Shown here in pieces: positions 11,999-22,390 of a stretch of 64,000 bases of DNA. The translations under genes and the position numbers were made by a program. Source of the stretch: Cucumis sativus (lineage: Eukaryota; Streptophyta; Magnoliopsida; Cucurbitales; Cucurbitaceae); contig NC_026660.2 in NCBI RefSeq assembly GCF_000004075.3, positions 29,577,498 through 29,641,497 of the forward strand, in the 5' to 3' direction. A model generated the notes under the pieces. That model was not told the DNA's origin and searched no databases. It saw only the letters and a program-made list of their open reading frames with translations. Numbering within the stretch: position 1 is the stretch's first letter; the number at the start of each line of letters is the position of its first letter.

Positions 11999-14900
11999 AT
12001 GGTAGCTGGGAAGGTGAAGGTCGCAATGGGGTTGCAGAAGTCTCCGGCGAGTAGAAAGGTTGAGAGCTCACCGAAGACATCGACGCCGGCGCAGCCTTCT
12101 CCGAGCTCCGGTAAGGTTTCTCAGAAAACGGTTTTCTCTCGCTCATTTGGTGTCTATTTCCCTCGTTCTTCTGCTCAGGTTCAGCCTCGACCGCCTGACG
12201 TCACGGAGCTCCTTCGTATGGTTGAGGAGTTGCGTGACAGAGAGGCGCGATTGAAGACTGACCTATTGGAGCATAAGTTGTTGAAGGAATCTGTCGCCAT
12301 TGTGCCTGTGCTTGAGAATGAGATATCTACGAAAGATGCGGAGATTGAAAGAGCGTCTAAGCGGATTCTGTTCTTGGAGGCGGAGAATGAGCGGTTGAGA
12401 GTTCAAGTGGAGGAAGCTAAACAGAGTGTTGAGGAGGAGAGGAGAGAAAGTCAAGAGAGAATAAAGGCAATGGAAGGTGAAGTCGCTGAGCTGAAGAAAA
12501 TGGCGTTGGATCGAAGCAGAATGGAGCTTATTTTGGAGAACGATGAGCTTTCGGCGTCACAGAGGTTTCAGGGATTAATGGAGGTCTCGGGAAAGTCTAA
12601 CCTAATCAGGAACTTGAAAAGAGCGACTAAATGTTCGGATGCTGTTGTTAACCAAGACAATCATAAGGTCGAACATCCGGAGGCAAAGAAAGAAGAAGTT
12701 GAAACCGAGAGGCCGAGACACTCGCGTTGTAACTCGGAAGAACTTGCTGAGTCCACCCTCTCCAACATAAAATCGAGAATACCTAGGGTTCCAAAACCTC
12801 CTCCGAAACCTTCTTCATCTTCCTCTTCTTCTGCCACTACCTCCACCTCTTCCTCATCAACTGGCTCTTCTGCTGACATAGAGAAAGCGATCCCAGCCCC
12901 ACCCCCTGTTCCAACCAAGGCAATGCCGCCTCCTCCGCCGCCACCATCGAAATCCGCACCCCCTCCCCCTCCACCACCTCCCAAGGGTAAGAGGCTCATG
13001 CCAGCGAAGGTACGGCGAATACCGGAGGTTGTTGAGTTCTATCATTCGTTAATGCGGAGAGATTCCCGGCGAGATTCCGGCTCCGGCGTTACGGAGCCGC
13101 CATCGACCGCCAATGCTCGGGACATGATCGGAGAGATTGAGAACCGGTCGGCTCACTTACTCGCTGTAAGTCACCGGTCACGTACTCTGTGTCCCTTAAT
13201 TTTTTGTTCAGTAAAATAATTTACAATGATGCCACTAGGGTGAGCTTTTGTCAGTAAGACTTGACTGGTCCTCAATTGTTTTTATTAGGTGCCCCTATTG
13301 GTTTTCTTTGGATTTTATTGTCAAAATCGGAATATTGCTTCCTTTCATTGGGTTGCCCTCCTCATTCAAAACTGTCTTTTTGCATTCCCATTTTTACTCA
13401 AATTCGTGGCTTTTTGGAGGAGGTTCAATAATTCAAATTTACCCTCCCCCTTCCCTCTCTTGTTTTTCCATAAAAACAAACAAACAAAGCATAAAAGGTA
13501 ATCATGGAGAATATATTTTCTTTGAAGCCAATTAAAGATTGATTTTGAGAGGAAGATTTCAAACTCTTGATGATGGATTGCTTTAATATCAAATCTAATT
13601 ACCTATAATAATAAAAAAAAAGTTACTTTAATTATTATTCTCTTAGGGTTTTGATTTTATCATGATTGATTCTCATTATCAATCTCTCGTGTTACTTGCA
13701 GATAAAGACAGATGTAGAAACTCAGGGAGATTTCATAAGATTCTTGATAAAAGAAGTCGAAAATGCTTCATTTACTGACATTGAAGACGTTGTACCATTT
13801 GTCAAATGGTTGGATGATGAGCTCTCATTTCTGGTAGATGAAAGAGCCGTGCTTAAACACTTCCAGTGGCCGGAGCAAAAGGCTGATGCTCTGCGTGAGG
13901 CTGCATTTGGCTATTGCGATCTGAAGAAGCTGGAATCCGAAGCCTCATCGTTTCGTGGTGATGCCCGCCAGCCCTGCGGATCGGCTCTCAAGAAGATGCA
14001 AGCTTTGCTTGAAAAGTATTCAAGATTGTTCACGTGCCTAATTCTAATTTCCTTGCATTTTAGTTTCATTTCCTAATATCTGTCCTTGATGCATCAGGTT
14101 GGAGCATGGCGTATACAATTTGTCTAGAATGCGTGAATCTGCCGCTAAGAGATATAAAGCATTTCAAATTCCAGTGGAATGGATGCTTGATGGTGGAATT
14201 GTGAGTCAGGTAAATTCCATCTCTAAGCCAATTTAACAAATATAGTTTAGTTCTAGCTTAGTTCGGCGGGTGGGGGAAGGGGGAATCCAAGAAGAGAAGA
14301 CTGCTGATTTAATAATAATTTCCTTGACTTGAAATGCAACGATTATTAAAATAATTAAGTTGTTCCATTTAGGTGTGTCTCTCAGGTGGTCCCTTTTAAT
14401 GGATCCGTTCTGAAGAGACAGAGAAATAACTCTGACAACGTATACCGAGCAATGTAATATAAATATGGAGAATGGTTAAGAAGATGACAAAAAGGATGTT
14501 TTGATTTAGCCTTGTTTTCCTCTGCCCTTTACCTGCACGCGCACATGGGAATTCCCAGATTTCTAAACTACATCTTCTTGTCTGCTTTATAGCTCTTTTA
14601 AGTTATAGGGCTAACAAGAGAATCGGATTCCCCTTGTTTGCTCTGTGCAAATATGATACTTTTTAAAAGTTTATTTAGAAATGAGCACACTGGGATTTGT
14701 TTGTTAATAAATATTCACTTACTTCACAACTACAATAATAAACCCTTGGAAGAAGCTCCAAGAATCATCTCTCTCAAGCAATGCATTATTTAAAAAGGAC
14801 AAATCGTTTTGCCTTCAAGGTGTGGTATCAATGGTCCCCTTGGCGCCAAGTTGGGTGTTGGTTTAATACTTTCACGTGGTAATAGTTACTCGATTGATGT

Positions 14901-15296
14901 GTTTCTGATCCAAGGCAATTGTGTGCTTCAATTAATGTGTACAGATCAAGCTTGTCTCTGTAAAATTAGCAATGAAGTACATGAAGAGAGTATCCGCAGA
15001 ACTTGAAACAGTCGGTGGTGGACCTGAAGAAGAAGAGCTGATTGTTCAAGGCGTTAGATTTGCCTTCCGTGTGCATCAGGTAATGTTTGGAGAGTGACCC
15101 TTTCTATTGACTGACATAGGCAAGTGACTGTGGTTAAGCTCTTGAACTTGTTAATGTGCAGTTTGCTGGAGGGTTTGATGTAGAAACAATGAGGGCATTT
15201 CAAGAGCTGAGGGACAAGGCAAGTTCATGTCATGTACAATGCCAAAACCAGCAACAACATAAGTACGTGTGGAGTAGCAGGCCTACAACTTGTTAA
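11999..15296 (+). CDS. CHUP1-like / IPGA1-like coiled-coil, proline-rich protein
   Basis: Five exons: 11999-13165, 13702-14015, 14098-14209, 14945-15079, 15162-15296; 620 aa. Phases close exactly. Order of regions: a Ser/Pro-rich N-terminus; a long coiled coil (about 68-195) rich in Glu, Lys and Leu; a Ser/Thr tract (about 270-290); a proline-rich stretch (about 295-335) with several runs of P; then the conserved C-terminal domain shared with CHUP1 (KVRRIPEVVEFYHSLMRRDS, FVKWLDDELSFLVDERAVLK, FQIPVEWMLDGG, KLAMKYMKRV, FAGGFDVETMRAFQEL). CHUP1 anchors chloroplasts to actin. Shorter relatives lacking the N-terminal membrane anchor, such as IPGA1 and At4g18570-type proteins, are linked to microtubules and cell expansion. 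No N-terminal hydrophobic anchor is visible here, so the IPGA1-type role is more likely. The exon 2 donor (AAAA|GTATTC) is weak but fixed by phase. Confidence 0.93.
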
Positions 15297-16324
15297 TCTG
15301 CAGCAATCTCAGCTTCAGTGGAGAGGGCTCTTGTTTTTTTGGTTTGTAAAGAATAGATTGTTGTTATCATGTCTGTGAATATTAATGGGCAGAGGCTTGT
15401 CTTTGGGATGGAATGGAACTCCAATTTATTCATTTAAAAGAAAATGAACTGAGGTGATTAATTAATATATTGGAAAAAGGAAGGGAACCCATTTTCTTCA
15501 TTGAATATGCATTCAACTTTACATGCTTCTCATCCTCTTTAAATATGCACTGCCACTGCCATATTCTGACCACTTCTCTCCACTGGCTCGATGCAGAATG
15601 AAGGGTGTTTTGTTTATTCTTCTTCCAATTTCTTGGTGTGTTGAGAAAAAAAAAAAGAAGGAAATTTAGAGGAATAATTGACCTGGAAATAATTTCGAAA
15701 AGCTTAAACAATTTTTTTGCTCATAAAATCATTTGACGAGTGATGATATATATTCTTTAATTAAATTTATATGTAGAATATGAATCATATTATCCTTGTA
15801 AGTTTATTTGTGGCCTAAGCAAACTTCTGTTATTGTTAGCAACATCTAAGAAACATATTATCGTTTTAAAAAAAAATAATTTATTTTAAAAAATGTCGAT
15901 ACAAAATTATTTACCTTTTTTGGAGGTTCAATTATTGGCTCTATTTGATAATTTTAAACTAAGGTTAAGATTCAGAATTTTTTTTTTGGTCTTTTTTAAC
16001 TAAAATATTTATTATAAAAATTTTGTAAATACTTTGGAAGTTTTTGTTATTTTCAATATTTCTTTAAAAAATAGTAATAGATGTACTTTTCTTTTAAACC
16101 AATGAAGTTAACCTAAACAAATTATATGTACTATTTCTGTGAATTATTAAGAAAATAAGGGCAAAAATTGTTAAAATGGAACCACTCCATTTTTTTTTTT
16201 AATAAAAGAAATAGATTTTTAAATACGAAAAATGGTATTTGAATGTAATAAAGGAAAGCTTCGTAATTCCCTTCCAACTACGGACATGGATACGTAGCTC
16301 TTTTTTACGCATCTAGCAGCTCAG
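15297..16324. other. Spacer between CHUP1-like and Lin0512 genes
   Basis: Contains the 3' untranslated region of the upstream gene and the promoter of the next gene in the same direction. Poly-A and poly-T runs are frequent (15648-15658, 16191-16201). No additional gene is supported; a minus-strand open frame at 15430-15711 is Lys/Phe/Ser-rich and looks random. Confidence 0.5.
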
Positions 16325-19054
16325 ATGACAAGCTCCATACTTCTAAATCTGCAATTTCTTTCGATAACTGATTCTAGGTTTCGTTCTTACTCTCTTTCCA
16401 ATCATCTTTCTTCATCTCCGCATTTGATCTGCTCTCTTACACGCCCTCGAATTTCTCGCCTTATCAAAGTTACTGCTGTATCCTCCATGGAGGTCGAGCA
16501 AGGTGGAGAATCTGCACCTGTTGACAGCACAGTTCCGCCCATGAAGCTCTTGTTCGTTGAAATGGGTGTTGGCTACGATCAACACGGGTGAATTCTCAGC
16601 TCTTTCTCTTGTTTTAAGTGTTCATTTCAGTAATAGAACTGCAAACAATGAGATTAACGAGTGGATTTCTATTTTGCCACAGCCAAGACGTCACGGCTGC
16701 TGCAATGCGAGCCTGCAGGGATGCAATCTCTTCCAATTCGATTCCAGCATTCCGTAGAGGTATATGTATCCCAGTGGGTTTTATATTCTCGCGGTATTTG
16801 TTATTTGCTTAGTTAATCACGTTTGACAGAAGATAAGAGTTTCTGAAATCAGCTACTTCTTCTGGCACCGCCCTGGATTTATTTTCAAGTTTAGAATCTC
16901 AATTTTATGGTTACTTCTGGCTTCTACATATTGCGTGTATATTGAAAGACGTTTCTGCTTTTATTATGTTAATATTATAATTAGGACTAATAACAAAGTG
17001 TTATGTAGGTTCCATTCCTGGAGTCTCATTTGGAGAGATGAAACTACAGATCAAACTTGGGGTTCCACATTCTCTTCAACAATCTTTGGATCTTGAAAAA
17101 GTCAAGTCCGTCTTCCCATAGTGAGTGATGAAGTATTTTAAGTTTTACTATTTTCTTTTTGGGAAAAACGCAGAGCTCTCTGTCTTGTTAGCACCTAACA
17201 TTGGGTATGCAGTTAGACTTGTTAGATGATATATAATTAGATTTACCTACACCCACTAGCTTAAACTTTTGGATCAATTGGCTGCAGTGTTCTTGATACA
17301 AAAGCACAAATGAGCCTTTATAAACCTAACGACTGGAGGGATAAGTTAAACTACTAACTCAACCATCTTAACAAAATAACCGAGCAGAGGGAGAGGGGAG
17401 GAAAAGTAACTTAGGTACAAAAGCAAGTGATGCAAGTCAAACCCAATGGATGCTGTACAAAGATTTCTCGAGGCTGCTGAGCTGTAGAAGGCTAATGAGA
17501 TTAAGATGCAGCCTTGTTTAGTGGCTTGGTTTCACATCCCCCCAAACTCGTGGGTGTTTCAATCACTCCAAGCTTCTTGCTTCAAGGTGAAGATTGCTTA
17601 AAACGTTTGTCCTTTTATGGCAAATAAGGTTTGCAGCTGCAGTATTGACACTATTGCTAATCACATCAGCTAAAGTTTACACGCTGATTCTGCACTTGAT
17701 TTGAATACAAAATTCTGTTTCTTGGGCTCCCATGAAATTAGATTTTCACTTAGAAAGACTTACTATGAATATTACAAGGCTTTGTATAGAGACCGATTTT
17801 CTATACCTCTTTCAAGTATTCAAGGATTTTTCTTGCCCTTTGCCAAGGACGAGTGACCAGGCTTTGCAAGTATTGGCTGGGTTTCCTGCATGATAAGTTG
17901 TGCAGAGTCCCCCTATCGCACTGAAAATTATTAGATAACTTTTCAATCGATTTCTGTAAATTTTGATTCCTTGCGTATTGACAAGCTTCCACCTCATTAT
18001 AGGTTAATTGAGATGTTTCTTTTCTTTCTTCCACCACAAATATGCATTTTAATTCATGAGGATCAAGGGAGAAAGTCAGAACAAAATCTGTAAGGAATGC
18101 TTTTATCCTCACTTTTGCTGTAAAACTTTCTACACTTAGACCTAACTGACTTGATCACTTGAATCTTGGAGGAGTTTGACAGCAAAGGGATTGAGGCTGT
18201 GACTATTCTCTGATAGTGGGGTTGGATGATATAATGGAGAGCTTACTAGGGTTTTCTTTTTATTAATAATTTTTTTATAATTTTTTAAATCTAGGGCCAT
18301 AGGCACTCATACGACATTTCTCAGTTTTAAAAGACTAGATGGATGCTAGATATTTAGGTCATTTATTTATTTTAAAATTTAGGCTCTGGCGTAAAAGCTG
18401 TCTCTGGCATTGATCTGTGGTAGGCGTGTGCTTAGCCTCTAATCCAGCTGTAGATTGTAATGGAGACGATTCAGTCTGCGATTGAGATCCTTTTACAATT
18501 ATGGCATGATTTTCGAATTATGTTAATCTATTTGCTTAATGCTTCTTTCTTTTTCACGTAGATTTCATGTCTCAAGTTACTTACCTTGACTTTACTTTAA
18601 CCACCACAAGATCCTTCAATTGTTTTCAATGTTCTGGGCTACTTATACTGCAACCTCCAGAGTGATTGGACTAAACGACCAAGGAGAAGTTGAGCATTAG
18701 TTTAGTAACTCACTTCGTCAATTTGGCTCCAAAGTTTGTTTTTCTGTGTGGATGTTCCTATTTGAGTATCAATTCATAATTAACTAGCCTATTGCTCGCT
18801 TGACTGTTGGTCTTCCATTTCGATTTAGTATTGACTGGCAGTACCTTTCAATGATGATAGTAAACTCCTCCAAACTATCCTCTTCAAAGTTTATTGAATC
18901 TTTCCATAATTTGATCGACTGCAGTGGAAAAATTTTGAATGTTGAGGTCGTCGATGGTGGCTTAATATGCTCCAGTGGTGTGCATGTGGAAGAAATGGGA
19001 GACAAAAATGACGACTGTTACATAGTAAATGCTGCTGTATATGTTGGCTACTAA
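16325..19054 (+). CDS. Lin0512-family protein, predicted plastid-targeted
   Basis: Four exons: 16325-16587, 16683-16759, 17009-17120, 18925-19054; 193 aa. The N-terminal 50 or so residues are rich in Ser, Leu and Arg and poor in acidic residues, as in chloroplast transit peptides. The rest matches the Lin0512 family (a bacterial and plant family of unknown function): KLLFVEMGVGYDQHGQD across the first splice junction with the GxDxHGQD-like signature near 82-90, then AAAMRACRDAI, GVPHSLQQ, and a C-terminal GGL..SSG stretch with the ending NAAVYVGY. Introns 1 and 2 are short; intron 3 is 1.8 kb, much longer than the others. Biochemical function is not known. Bacterial origin through the plastid ancestor is an inference from the family distribution. 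Confidence 0.88.
17121..18924 (+). other. Long intron 3 of the Lin0512-family gene
   Basis: A 1.8 kb intron with donor TA|GTGAGT and acceptor CTGCAG. It is less A/T-rich than neighbouring spacer and holds an antisense open frame (18112-17801) with no family resemblance. No transposon ends were found. It may carry an old insertion. Confidence 0.6.
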
Positions 19055-19859
19055 TTTTCGTTGCAACATTCCCCTTCGAGGATCTTGGGGTTACGCGTTG
19101 TAGACTGCTAATCAATGTAAAACCATGCATGCTCCAGGTACTTAGTCATCTATGATTGTAATTATACAGTTAGCTAAGCTTGCCGTATACATTGACATTT
19201 CAGTTTCCTTGAGAATATCGTGACAACCACATGGTTCTTTCCTATCTGGATTAAGCGCTTGATTTTAATTTTTTATGTGATTCAACATTCTGTAATTTTC
19301 TGTTAGAACTCATATTTTAGTTATCAGCATCTATGATCATGAAATGAACTCTCCATATCCAGTTCGTGGAATGATCTTTGAGAACGTGAAGGAGTTATAT
19401 CAGGTCGATCATGTGTGTTTATTTTTCTGGTTTCATGTAGTTCCATATGTGTGAGGATTGGTGGCCTATAAGATCTGCACTTAGCTCAATAATATGATTC
19501 TTGGAAAATATTGAATTTTTCTGAAAGCCAAACTCAAATTCAATTGGACCCATCTAATATAGCATGTTATCCAATTTAATTTCAAACAGCTATCTTCATT
19601 CCATGTCTCACCAGTCACCAGTATTCTTTCTTTCCTTGTCGATTTGAAACTATTTTCAGAAAATCCAACAACTAAAATACTTTATACAATTGCTTTGTTG
19701 CCATTACATTAATTTTAGTACAATTGCTTTGTTGCATTACATTTCTTGCTTCCAATTACCGTTAAGGTGGTTAATCAAATGAATGAAGTTCTATCATCTA
19801 ACACGCCCTTTGAGGAATCGCAGAGACGAAAAGAGCTTCAAGTGTTTCGCGGTTGGCCT
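19055..19859. other. Convergent intergenic region
   Basis: Lies between the stop codons of the Lin0512-family gene (plus) and the TBL gene (minus), so it should hold both 3' untranslated regions. No further coding signal. Near 19670-19745 a short phrase, 'acaattgctttgttg', is repeated after about 37 bases. Confidence 0.5.
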
Positions 19860-22270
19860 TCACATGGTGAAAGCTGCGTAGAGAAGCTCATTCCAAGTGT
19901 CGGGCAAACCGGGAAGGCACCAATGGCTGCAATCTCTCCCATGCTCGCCACTGTAAGTAGAGGGATGAGCATCTTTCCGCAGTTGTGACAACGTTGTAAT
20001 GTCCAGCAAGAAAACTGGCTTCCTCATTCTACTCAGCACTCTCTTCACAATTTCTGCAGCGGGGGGTGTCCCTGCTGGATACAGTGACCCCGAGAGTGGT
20101 ACACTTTCTCCGTTGCAACTCCTCTTTGGTTGGTTCCAATCCTTTCCCCTGATAAGGTAGAAACTTAAGATTTTAGAGTTAAGAAGAAAATGCAAAGTCT
20201 TATTCCTATATTATGCAGATAATTAGTTTTCTGGTCTGAGAATTACTCCTCAACGAGAAAATAGGTACAAGAAAAATAAGAATAGTAATGCATTAAATTG
20301 AGCTGGACAAAATTTGGACAACTTATTTTCGTCGGCAGACCAGTTAAAATAATTTTTTGTCCTCGAACTGCACGTCAATTTCCACTTTCGTATGTATAGT
20401 TTGACCAATTTTATCGCTACCAACTACCTATGATAAAATTACAAAAGAAAATATAAAATTTACTGTGAATTTTATGATGAGGGTATCGATTATTAAAGGA
20501 ATTAATGTCACAGCATCCGACATGGATACGTGACAATGCTGCCTTCTCCGTGGACAGAAGTGTTTATAAATGTTCTGAGCTTGCCAAAATGCTGGAGAAG
20601 TATTAAAATGGATACATAGCCAAATGACGAAAATTTTACTTTAACCTCTCGTGGTGTGGGGATATATATATATATATATATCACAACTTGGAAGGGTGGG
20701 GTCGGGATTCACACCTCGTCCTTAACCCAGTAGAGGAAAAAACTTGTGATTCACACCTCGTCCTTAACCCAGTAGAGGAAAAAACTTGTTTTCTTGTCTT
20801 TATAGAAATGAAGATTTATCAAATATATATTTTGAAAGTTTTAAAGTTTAGAAAAAATTACTTTGATAGAAGAAGGAATGGCAGCCATTGATCTGTACTT
20901 ACTCATAATGAGTGGGGGAGATTCCCTGGAAAATGACCTTGGTTTTACTGGGATCAACATTCATTTCCACCCATCTCGCCCAGGTGGTCAACCCTTGATA
21001 GAATGCCTCTAGACGGTCCATATCTTTCTTCACTGTGTTTCCTACTTGCACATAATCCCACCTGATCAACAACACTCACAACCGTCAGATTTTACCATCA
21101 CCTACCACATCAGAATGATCATGAAAATAAGAGATTGATCATACGGCTGGGATCTTCCTGTGTGGGTCCACCAGTGCCATGAGTTGAATATGAGCACATC
21201 CATTCCCTTCCACACATTGCCTCCTTCAATGGAATCAAGCTTTAGTACTCTTCCAATCCTCTCTTTCACTACGTCCACAAGGTAGGGCGTTCTGTAAAGA
21301 AGCAAGCTTACTCCATAGTCCTGCACACACCGGATTTTTCCTCTTCTTCATTGGTTTGGTATTATTATAAATTATTGAACAGCGAAAATTATTATTCCTG
21401 TTAATTATTATTACTACTATTATTATTATTATTATTATATGGTTTTCTTGCATTATTTGTCTTGTCCTGTTTCAGGATAGCAAGCCCAGGATAACCCAAA
21501 AAACAGCTTTTGAAAAAGTGAATAAAGAACAGAGAATAAAGGAAACAGACAATTATTATACTGTGAAGTGGGAGACTTTGAATCTGGAAGTTCGAGGAAA
21601 AGAAAAAGGGGAAAGAACTCGCCTGGAAAATCACAGTAGAGATTGACTCCCTCCTGACTACGGAGGTTTTGGTTTTTGGGGCCGAAGCTCGAATCATACA
21701 TGTTAAGGACTGCCACATGTTAAGACTCAGTGAGTCACCTACAAACATTATCTTCTTCCCTCTCCACCTCCTCAGAAGTTCCAACCCGTCAAACCTTTAA
21801 ACAAATGAACGCATATTTCTGTGAGAGAGAGGGCTAGCAGCTTTGGTTTTACTCATTCTCAGAGAAGAAAGTTTGACATTTGCATAACAATGTCGCATGA
21901 AGGAAAGCAGGAATACGTCTAAAATGGAAAACCTTTGGAAACAAAAGGATGGAAGAAAAATGAATGAGAGGTAGTACCTTGGAAGATCACAGAAGTCGGG
22001 TTTCCAAGTGTACTTGAGGTAGGATCGATCCGGTCTGCCATACTTTTGGCAGTTAAACTCAGGGTCTATGAAGGGACAGCTTGAAGATTCATAAAGAGGT
22101 AAAGAAGGATCAAAAACCCATTTTCCTTCAAACAAATTACAGGTCCTCACTTGCTTCCCACTTCCCACATTGCTTATGTTGTAGAAATCTTCAGCTTTTG
22201 CACTTTCTAGTGAAATGAAAAACAGAACTTGTAAAAGCAGGCGGGACAGAGCTCTGATTCGAAAACCCAT
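19860..22270 (-). CDS. Trichome birefringence-like (TBL/PMR5) polysaccharide O-acetyltransferase
   Basis: Five exons: 22270-21978, 21794-21623, 21320-21145, 21061-20903, 20148-19860; 362 aa, typical of the TBL37-43 group. An N-terminal hydrophobic signal (about residues 1-26, ending SLESAKA) fits Golgi or secretory entry. The PMR5N part holds [35 protein letters not shown] and [15 protein letters not shown]. The catalytic parts are the GDS motif ([13 protein letters not shown], Ser119) and the DxxH motif (DCSHWCLPG, Asp339 and His342). TBL proteins acetylate xylan, pectin or mannan; this group's exact substrate cannot be told from sequence. Intron 2 is GC-AG (CAG|GCGAGT), fixed by the family join STVIFQ to [11 protein letters not shown]. 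Intron 4 carries a 42-base tandem duplication. The nearest relatives are probably TBL38-like. Confidence 0.94.
20706..20789. repeat. Perfect 42-base tandem duplication in TBL intron 4
   Basis: Two head-to-tail copies, 20706-20747 and 20748-20789, are identical. Each begins GATTCACACCTCGTCC and ends AAAAAACTTGT. A TA dinucleotide run lies just upstream (about 20663-20681). Perfect identity points to recent duplication. Confidence 0.95.
21321..21622 (-). other. GC-AG intron 2 of the TBL gene
   Basis: Donor CAG|GCGAGT, acceptor GTGTGCAG|GACTAT. Apart from the C at +2 the donor is a full consensus match. It also contains a run of ATT/ATA triplets near 21400-21440. Confidence 0.8.
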
Positions 22271-22341
22271 CTCAGATTTTGGGCTCTGACTGAAAAGAAG
22301 GGAGGACTTTGGGGAATAGAAATAGGTAGAAGCAAGTGGGT

Positions 22342-22349
22342 CTATATAG
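22342..22349 (-). promoter_or_regulatory. Candidate TATA box of the TBL gene
   Basis: CTATATAG on the minus strand lies about 75 bases before the start codon. A GA-rich run follows upstream (about 22360-22390). The spacing would give a short leader. Confidence 0.5.
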
Positions 22350-22390
22350 GGACAAACAAGTGGGGAGAGAGAGAGGGAGAGAGAGAGAAC

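Noticed and set aside
12661-12999. Minus-strand frame rich in Gly, Glu and Val
   Set aside because: Shadow of the proline- and serine-rich coding segment of the CHUP1-like gene.
17801-18112. Antisense 103-codon frame in intron 3 of the Lin0512 gene; a reverse-transcriptase-like ending was considered
   Set aside because: The phrase RKILEYLKEV is only superficially similar and no other polymerase motif is present.
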